Assembly (NCBI RefSeq): GCF_006539165.1
Contig: NZ_BJMM01000026.1
Coordinates: 1-64,000 of the forward strand
Reading direction: 5' to 3'
From: Streptomyces cacaoi
Lineage (GTDB): Bacteria; Actinomycetota; Actinomycetes; Streptomycetales; Streptomycetaceae
DNA length: 64,000 bases
Shown here: positions 58,797-64,000 of the stretch, one piece after another
Layout: the number at the start of each line of letters is the position of its first letter
Numbering within the stretch: the first letter of the stretch is position 1
Notes under the pieces: model-generated
The model's database searches: none
What the model was told of the DNA's origin: nothing
Seen by the model: the letters and a program-made list of their open reading frames with translations, nothing else
Position numbers and translations under genes: made by a program

Positions 58797-59579
58797 TCAG
58801 CCGCCCGGTGGCGGCAGCCCCGGGTCGACGTCGCGGTGGCGGGCCGCGGGGGTCGCGGCGGTGACCGGCGGCCCGGCGGCAGCGGCGAGGAGGGTCGCCG
58901 CGAGCAGCACGAGCAGCATCAGGCTCGCGCCCAGGAACAGCCCGGCGGCGATGTCCGTCGGCCAGTGCACGGCGAGATGGATCCGGCTGTACCCGACGAG
59001 GCCGCACACGGCGGCCGTGCCCGCCCACACCGTCGTCCGCGCCCGCCGGGAGGCGACCCGCTCCGTCCACACGAACGCCAGCATCAGCAGGACGGCCGTG
59101 CCGACGACGACGTGCCGGGACGGGTAGCAGTAGCCGTCCTCCGGAACGCCCCAGAGCGCCGAGGGCGGACGGCTGCGGTCCGTCAGATCCTTGGCGGCGG
59201 ACGCCACGAGGACGGCCAGCACGCCCGCCGCGACGACCAGCACCAGCGGACGCCAGGAGCGCCGCTGCCGGGCGAGCCCCGCGGCGGCCAGCGCACACAG
59301 GACGCTCAGGGGCAGCTCGGAGAGCTGCGACACCCGCGCCATGAACGCGTCGAGCAGGTCGCCGCGCTGCCGCACCGCCTCGTGCAGCACCGGGTTGTCG
59401 ACCGCGCCGGCGCCGTGCGCGAGCACGTAGTACGACAGGGCGGCGAAGGCCACCAGGCAGGCGGCCATCAGGGAGACCAGAAGGCCCGCGCACGGCGGCG
59501 CGGCACGGTCGGTACGCGCCGCCGGCCCGGCCGAGGGGGCGGCGGACGCGCTGCGGACGACGGGGAGTTCGCCGGTCAT
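58797..59579 (-). CDS. PAP2-family membrane phosphatase
   Basis: A 260-residue protein beginning MTGELPVVRSASAAPSAGPA, with about six helices and the PAP2 signature in KDLTDRSRPPSALWG, YPSRHVVVGTAVLLML (Ser replaced in PSGH as PSRH) and YSRIHLAVHWPTDIAAG. The active-site His residues are present. Its role is probably lipid or undecaprenyl-pyrophosphate dephosphorylation. The ATG follows CAGGAG. Confidence 0.88.
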   Translation of the reverse strand: MTGELPVVRSASAAPSAGPAARTDRAAPPCAGLLVSLMAACLVAFAALSYYVLAHGAGAVDNPVLHEAVRQRGDLLDAFMARVSQLSELPLSVLCALAAAGLARQRRSWRPLVLVVAAGVLAVLVASAAKDLTDRSRPPSALWGVPEDGYCYPSRHVVVGTAVLLMLAFVWTERVASRRARTTVWAGTAAVCGLVGYSRIHLAVHWPTDIAAGLFLGASLMLLVLLAATLLAAAAGPPVTAATPAARHRDVDPGLPPPGG

Positions 59580-59846
59580 CGCGGCTCCTGCGGCGTATCG
59601 GGGTGAGCGGCCGGGCGCACCGGTCCGGCGGACGCGGAGGACCGCGCACGCGCGCAGGACGTCCCGCGCGGGGCGCGGCCGGCGCGGCCGTACGTCCAGT
59701 GCACCGTCGTCCGGCGGCACGGGCGAGCCGGGCGCACCGTCCCGCCCCCGTCCGGGTGACGACGGCGAACCCGCCCGCGCCCACGACGGCCTTCCCGCCG
59801 CTCGCCGCGTCGCCGCCCGTCGCCGTGTCGCCCGCTGCTCGTCCGG
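59580..59846. other. Intergenic region between PAP2 and P450 genes
   Basis: Frames here are Arg/Pro/Ala-rich without protein character, with no RNA gene visible. It presumably holds the PAP2 promoter and the end of the P450 transcript. Confidence 0.5.
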
Positions 59847-61187
59847 CTACCCGGCGCCCTCGCGGTCGCGCGGCTGTTCCTGGCCGGGCAGGGCGGCCGG
59901 GCCCGGTCCGTCGGGGGCCACCGGGTGCACGGTGGCCGTGCAGGGTCCTGCGGCGTACAGGGTGGCCGCGAACGTGGGGGAGAGGGAGGCGGGGGCCGTC
60001 GGGCGCGGGACGAAACGGGGCAGCAGGGTGGTGGTGAGGATCTCCATCTCGCGCAGGGAGAAGTGCTGGCCGAGGCAGGCGCGGGGCCCGGTCCCGAAGG
60101 GGTGGAAGGCGCCGCTCTGCGGCCGGGCCGCGGGGCGACGGGGGTCGAAGGCGAGCGGCGCGGGCCACAGCGCCGGGTCCCGGTGGGTGAGGTAGGGGCA
60201 CACCAGGACGCGGGTGCCGGCCGCGACCGGCCGGCCGTCGAGGACGGTGTCCTCGTCCGCGTGCCGGGGGATCAGCCAGACCGGCGGGTAGAGCCGCAGG
60301 GTCTCGGTGATCAGCGCGCGGTGTCCGGCCGGGCCCCGGCGCAGTGCCCACGCGCGCCACCAGGGGTGCCGGTCGAGCAGGAGATGCAGCCAGGTGAGCG
60401 CGGTCGCGGTGGTCTCGTGACCGGCGACGATCAACGTGACCAGCTCGTCGCGCAGCAGCTGGTCGGGGTAGTCGAGCAGATCGTGCAGGATGCCGCGTCC
60501 GTCGCCCGGCCCGGCCGCGCGGGCCGCCGCCACCGCGCGGCGCGCGGCCTCCTCCACCCGCTCCGGCCCCTCGGCCGCGCCGTCCCGCTCCGGCGCCTGC
60601 CGGGTCTGCTGCGTCTGCTGTGTCTGCTGCGTCTGCCGGGTCTGCTGTGTCTGCTGGGTCTGCGGTGCGGCGGACGGGGTGCGGCCCGGTGCCGAGAGCG
60701 TGGGCAGGGCGGCGACGACGCGGGCGAGCGGCGAGAGGTCGTCGTGGGTGCGGGCGTCGAGGGGGGTCCCGGTCAGCAGCCGCCAGATGGTGTCGAGCGC
60801 GAAGTACCGCATGTCCTCGGCGACATCGGTCGGTTCGCCGGTGCGCGCGCAGCGTTCCCAGCGGTCGGCGATGTGCTGGGCGGCCCCGGCGATGTGCCGC
60901 TCGTAGCGGCGTACGCCGACCGCGGTGAAGTGCGACTGGAGGGCCCGGCGCTGGCGCTTCCAGCGCTCACCGGTCGCGGTGATCAGACCGTCCCCGAGCA
61001 GGGAACGCGCCCGGTGCGAGCGCTTCGTGCACCGGGCGGCGTCGTGGACGAGGACCTGCCGTACGGCCTCGGGTCCGGTGACCAGGACGGCGTCCTGGGA
61101 GCCGAGCCGGAGCGGGCTCACGGGCCCCCGGTGCCAAGCCTCGTACAGGTGATCGATGAGCGCAGTCTTTGACATAGCGCTGTGCAT
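59847..61187 (-). CDS. Cytochrome P450
   Basis: A 446-residue P450 with I-helix AGHETTATALTWLHLLL, K-helix ETLRLYPPVWLIPR (ExxR), and the haem loop FHPFGTGPRACLGQHF, so it is an active monooxygenase by motif. An unusual 22-residue Gln/Thr repeat (QTQQTQQTRQTQQTQ) is inserted in the F-G region at about 178-200. The start is either ATG at 61187 or the second ATG at 61175; both lack a strong ribosome site. It is divergent from a Nudix gene and near a class II terpene cyclase, so terpenoid oxidation is plausible. Confidence 0.93.
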   Translation of the reverse strand: MHSAMSKTALIDHLYEAWHRGPVSPLRLGSQDAVLVTGPEAVRQVLVHDAARCTKRSHRARSLLGDGLITATGERWKRQRRALQSHFTAVGVRRYERHIAGAAQHIADRWERCARTGEPTDVAEDMRYFALDTIWRLLTGTPLDARTHDDLSPLARVVAALPTLSAPGRTPSAAPQTQQTQQTRQTQQTQQTQQTRQAPERDGAAEGPERVEEAARRAVAAARAAGPGDGRGILHDLLDYPDQLLRDELVTLIVAGHETTATALTWLHLLLDRHPWWRAWALRRGPAGHRALITETLRLYPPVWLIPRHADEDTVLDGRPVAAGTRVLVCPYLTHRDPALWPAPLAFDPRRPAARPQSGAFHPFGTGPRACLGQHFSLREMEILTTTLLPRFVPRPTAPASLSPTFAATLYAAGPCTATVHPVAPDGPGPAALPGQEQPRDREGAG

Positions 61188-61337
61188 CTTATTCGATGCG
61201 CTGCGTAGTTATTTGTGGAGAGTGTTGTCCGCCCGGCCGCAGGGCCCGGGCCCGGCGCGAGGCCCGCGGGACCGGCCGCGCCGAAGGCGTACCGCGGTCG
61301 CTGTGCCGCCGGGCGAGCGGCTGAAGGGACGAGACAC

Positions 61338-62447
61338 GTGGGGGAGTTGCCGGGGGGATCGGCGGACGGACGGGCGGACGAGCAGGTGGACTACGTGGAT
61401 GCCGAGGACCGGCCGGTCCGTACCGGGCCGCGCGGCGGCGCACGCGCCATCGGACTGCACCACCGCGTCGCCGCCACCGTGCTGACCGACCCGGCGGGAC
61501 GCGTCCTCGTCCACCGCCGCCCCGCACACGCCCCCGTCCTGCCCGGACACCACGACGTGCTGGTGGGCGGCTGTGTGCGCGCCGGCGAGAGCTACCGGGC
61601 GGCGGCGGCCCGGGAACTGGCCGAGGAGCTGGGCGTCGGAACCGGTGGCCCGCCGCCCCGGGAGCTGTGGCGGGAGCGCCTCGACGGGCCCAACGGGCCC
61701 TGCTGGCTGGCCGTGCACCATCTGCGCCTCGGCCCCGGCGGACCCCCGCAGGCCGACCCGGCGGAGATCGCCTGGCACGGGTTCGTCCCGTACGCCCGGC
61801 TGGTGCGGGGGAACGGGCCCGCAGCGGGGGAGGCGGGCGGGGTCCGGCCACCCGGTGCGGACGGGACGGAGGGGGCGGGCGGGACGGAGGGGCTCGGCTT
61901 CCGGGCGGTGAGCGGGCCCGGCGCACGGAGAACGCCGCCCCGGCACCCTCCGCGCCCCGCGCACCCCGCACGCTCCGCACGCCCCGCCTCGCCTCCACGC
62001 GCCGCCCGGCTTCCGCAACCTCCGCCGCCGCCGATGCCCTCTCCCCTCGCGCGGCCCGCGCGTGACCTCCCCTCGGCGCAGCCGGCGCGGCCGGCCCGGG
62101 AGCCGCGGCCCGGGCAGGGTGCGCCGGGCCCGTGGAGCGCACGGCCCGAGCAGCACCCGGATTCCGCGCGTCCGGCACAGACCCCGGCGTCCGCACCCCT
62201 GGGCGCCACCGACGGGGACGGCGGCGGCCGACCGGCCCACCCGTGCGCCGGGTTCGACCCCATCGCCCCGTTCAACCCCGTCGGCCTGCACGTCCTGCGC
62301 GTTCTCGGCCACCTGGAGCACCGCCGGGACGGTGTCCCCGCCGTCCCGGCCCTGACAAGAGGCACACATGATCACTGCTGGACTGTTCTCGGCCCCTGCC
62401 CCGCTGACCCTTGCGCCTGCGCCCACGCGGCTGACGGCCGCACGTGA
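61338..62447 (+). CDS. Nudix hydrolase with long disordered C-terminal tail
   Basis: The frame encodes 369 residues from a GTG preceded by AAGGGAC. Residues about 20-165 form a Nudix domain (VDYVDAEDRPVRTG start, GGCVRAGESYRAAAARELAE with ELGV as the box), related to the Idi/YfcD branch. The remaining 200 residues are Pro/Ala/Arg-rich and overlap the next gene by 80 bases, so the true end might be earlier if a frameshift exists. If functional, it may hydrolyse or isomerise an allylic diphosphate in the terpenoid context; this is a guess. Confidence 0.7.
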   Translation: MGELPGGSADGRADEQVDYVDAEDRPVRTGPRGGARAIGLHHRVAATVLTDPAGRVLVHRRPAHAPVLPGHHDVLVGGCVRAGESYRAAAARELAEELGVGTGGPPPRELWRERLDGPNGPCWLAVHHLRLGPGGPPQADPAEIAWHGFVPYARLVRGNGPAAGEAGGVRPPGADGTEGAGGTEGLGFRAVSGPGARRTPPRHPPRPAHPARSARPASPPRAARLPQPPPPPMPSPLARPARDLPSAQPARPAREPRPGQGAPGPWSARPEQHPDSARPAQTPASAPLGATDGDGGGRPAHPCAGFDPIAPFNPVGLHVLRVLGHLEHRRDGVPAVPALTRGTHDHCWTVLGPCPADPCACAHAADGRT

Positions 62448-64000
62448 CCGGCTCGCCCGCCGGGTCGTCGCCCGGATCGGCCCCGACGGCCTGGTGGCGG
62501 CGCCCTGCGAGAGCCGCGTCCTCGAATCGGCGCTGCTGCTGGAGCTCGTCACGAGCCTCGTCCCCGCCGATCCGGCGCGCGACCAGCTGGTGCGCTACCT
62601 CAAGCACACCCTCGACACCGACCCACCGGACGCCGTGCAGACAGCCGTCGCCCGGGCCGTCCTCGGCGAGGTCCCGGCGGAGCTTCCGGACGAGATCCCG
62701 GTGGATCTCCCGGCCGAGGTTCCCGCCGAGGTCCCGGCCGAGGTCCCGGCGGACGCCCGGGCCGACGTGCCCGGGGCGCCGGCCCGGGTGCCGGGAGCAC
62801 CGGGCGACGGGCCCGAAGCACCGGAAACACGGGAGGCACGGGAGGCACGGGAAGCACGGGAAGCGCCCGCCGGGGTGCCCGCGCAGCAGGCCGGGTCCGA
62901 CGGCACCGCCCACCACACCGCCCCCCACGCCGCATCCCACTCCGCCCCCCGCACCGCCGCCGTCTCCGGCGGACGTGCGGCGGAACTGCTCGGCGCGTGC
63001 CCGTCCACAGCGCGCTCCACGGTGCCCCGGCAGGGCGGCGACGGGGTGCTCGCGGACTTCCCGCACTTCACCGCGGGACGCAAGCGGCTGATGTTCCAGA
63101 CCCTGCTGGCCCACCTCGGCTCGGCGCCCTGGCCCCGCGTCCCGCTGGAGCGCTACGAGGCCCCGGGCCAGCAGACCTGGCTGGGCCTGGAGATGGCCGC
63201 GCTGAAGGTGATCGCCGCACACGGGACCGGCCGCACCGGGCAGCTGTGCGAGGGCGACTTCCTCGCGCTGTCGCCCGCCCTGCGCCCCGGCCCCGCCTGG
63301 GAGGCCAACCACCTGGCCCGGCTGCTGGCGCTGCTCGCGCTGCGCACCGACCCGGCCCGCCGGAACGAGACCGCCGCCGCCGTCACCCAGGTCGCCCGCC
63401 AGCTGCGGCCGGACGGCGGGCTGCCGTTCATCACCGGCATGGACGTCTTCGCCACCGCCACCGGCGGGCTCGCGCTCACCGCCGCCGGATACGGGGCGCA
63501 CCCCGCCGTGCACTGCATGGCCGACGCGCTCGCCACCCAGCAGCACGCCGACGGCGGCTTTGGCTTCATGCGCGGGGTGCGGCAGAGCGACGCCGACGAC
63601 ACCGCGTACGCCCTGGAGTTCCTGCGCGCCACCGCGCCCCGCCGGCACGCGGGCGCCGTCGCCGCCGCCGAGGACTACCTCGTCGACCTCGCCAACCCGG
63701 ATGGCGGGGTGCCCACGTTCGCGCGCGGCGTCGACTCCGAGACGGCCATGACCGCCGGCGCCGTCAACGCGCTCGCCCCCAGCAACCGTGCGCACGCCCG
63801 CGCGGTCGCCGCCGCGGGCGGCCGGTACCTCACCGGCTGCTGCCCGGACCGCACCCATGTGTGCGGGGCCGGCCGGGCCGACGGCTCCACCGCCCGCGAC
63901 GACGGCTCCTTCCCGCACGACGGCCAGGCCGACCCGTTCGAGTGCAGCTGGAGCCGGAACGCCACCAACGCCGTGCACCGCACCGTCCTGGCGTGCGAAT
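62368..64000 (+). CDS. Class II terpene-cyclase-like protein, cut at window end
   Basis: The frame beginning MITAGLFSAPAPLTLAPAPT runs to the end of the window (544 codons, no stop). The C-terminal part has repeated alpha-barrel motifs of the squalene-hopene/copalyl-diphosphate cyclase family, including ATQQHADGGFGFMRGVRQ followed by SDADDTAYALEFL, whose DADD fits the catalytic DxDD of protonation-initiated cyclases, and a later NPDGGVPTFARGVDSE. Residues about 95-210 are a low-complexity insert (PAEVPAEVPAEVPAD, REAREAREAREAP) not usual in these enzymes. The product is probably a cyclic diterpenyl diphosphate. The gene lies with P450 and Nudix genes. Confidence 0.82.
   Translation, partial: MITAGLFSAPAPLTLAPAPTRLTAARDRLARRVVARIGPDGLVAAPCESRVLESALLLELVTSLVPADPARDQLVRYLKHTLDTDPPDAVQTAVARAVLGEVPAELPDEIPVDLPAEVPAEVPAEVPADARADVPGAPARVPGAPGDGPEAPETREAREAREAREAPAGVPAQQAGSDGTAHHTAPHAASHSAPRTAAVSGGRAAELLGACPSTARSTVPRQGGDGVLADFPHFTAGRKRLMFQTLLAHLGSAPWPRVPLERYEAPGQQTWLGLEMAALKVIAAHGTGRTGQLCEGDFLALSPALRPGPAWEANHLARLLALLALRTDPARRNETAAAVTQVARQLRPDGGLPFITGMDVFATATGGLALTAAGYGAHPAVHCMADALATQQHADGGFGFMRGVRQSDADDTAYALEFLRATAPRRHAGAVAAAEDYLVDLANPDGGVPTFARGVDSETAMTAGAVNALAPSNRAHARAVAAAGGRYLTGCCPDRTHVCGAGRADGSTARDDGSFPHDGQADPFECSWSRNATNAVHRTVLACE

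Noticed and set aside
61169..61197. TTGACA-N17-TTCGAT promoter for the Nudix gene inside the P450 start
   Set aside because: Spacing is good but the -10 is poor and the -35 lies within coding sequence; too weak to list as a feature.

Overview
The window is very GC-rich, with strong third-position GC bias, frequent GTG/TTG starts, GGAGG-type ribosome sites and many 4-bp ATGA/GTGA gene overlaps. Actinobacterial families such as HisN-type phosphatase, MMPL, WS/DGAT, GPP34 and DUF4232 lipoproteins are present. This points to Streptomyces or a close relative, in an accessory arm rich in specialised metabolism. All functions below are read from sequence motifs; no database search was possible.

Left part (1-6.7 kb): a Gly/Ser-rich lipoprotein, a DEAD-box RNA helicase with an Arg/Asp repeat tail, tRNA-Lys(UUU) flanked by gene debris, a small hypothetical protein, a membrane protein, a CatB/Vat-type acetyltransferase and a DUF4232-like lipoprotein. 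From 7.0 to 11.1 kb, a GT2 glycosyltransferase, rmlA and rmlB, preceded by an orphan LuxR-type regulator, form a dTDP-sugar unit.

The centrepiece (11.4-26.9 kb) is one long leftward operon with the parts list of a daptide RiPP cluster. In transcription order it encodes an LLM flavin oxidoreductase, a probable RiPP-recognition protein, an N-methyltransferase, a class III aminotransferase, an iron-ADH-fold oxidoreductase, two precursor peptides that both end in Thr, a small membrane protein, an ABC transporter pair and an M50 intramembrane protease with an N-terminal recognition-like domain. The same operon then continues into a class III lanthipeptide synthetase (LanKC) and a GPP34 protein. 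The precursor cores have no Cys but many Ser/Thr. The working hypothesis is a daptide (C-terminal Thr decarboxylated, aminated and N-methylated) that is also dehydrated by LanKC. Two paralogous GT2 enzymes bracket the locus and RmlA/RmlB lie beside it, so glycosylation is also possible. The two precursor genes, not in the supplied gene calls as separate entries, are read directly at 18955-19119 and 19192-19368.

From 27 to 41.7 kb there are two small exported or membrane proteins and a GAF-SpoIIE phosphatase. They are followed by a second leftward cluster: a Gfo/Idh oxidoreductase, a caspase-fold-like protein with zinc-ribbon cysteines, a DegT aminotransferase, a small methyltransferase, an in-frame inositol-phosphatase/GNAT fusion and an O-methyltransferase. 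The oxidoreductase/aminotransferase/phosphatase trio resembles aminocyclitol chemistry. A Nudix hydrolase and a secreted M28 aminopeptidase lie upstream, separated by a 28-bp tandem repeat array.

From 42 to 54.5 kb: a LysR regulator, a DHA2 drug exporter, a secreted M9 collagenase, a GntR regulator with a clear candidate operator, a membrane/GNAT-like protein, and an ACP-KASIII-WS/DGAT-MMPL cassette that looks like a small acyl-lipid assembly and export line. From 54.6 to 59.6 kb: an NmrA/SnoaL pair divergent from a TetR gene with two perfect operators, then a PAP2-diacylglycerol-kinase fusion and another PAP2. The right edge (59.8-64 kb) holds a cytochrome P450, a Nudix hydrolase with a long disordered tail and a class II terpene-cyclase-like gene (DxDD motif) cut by the window end, suggesting a terpenoid cluster beyond it.
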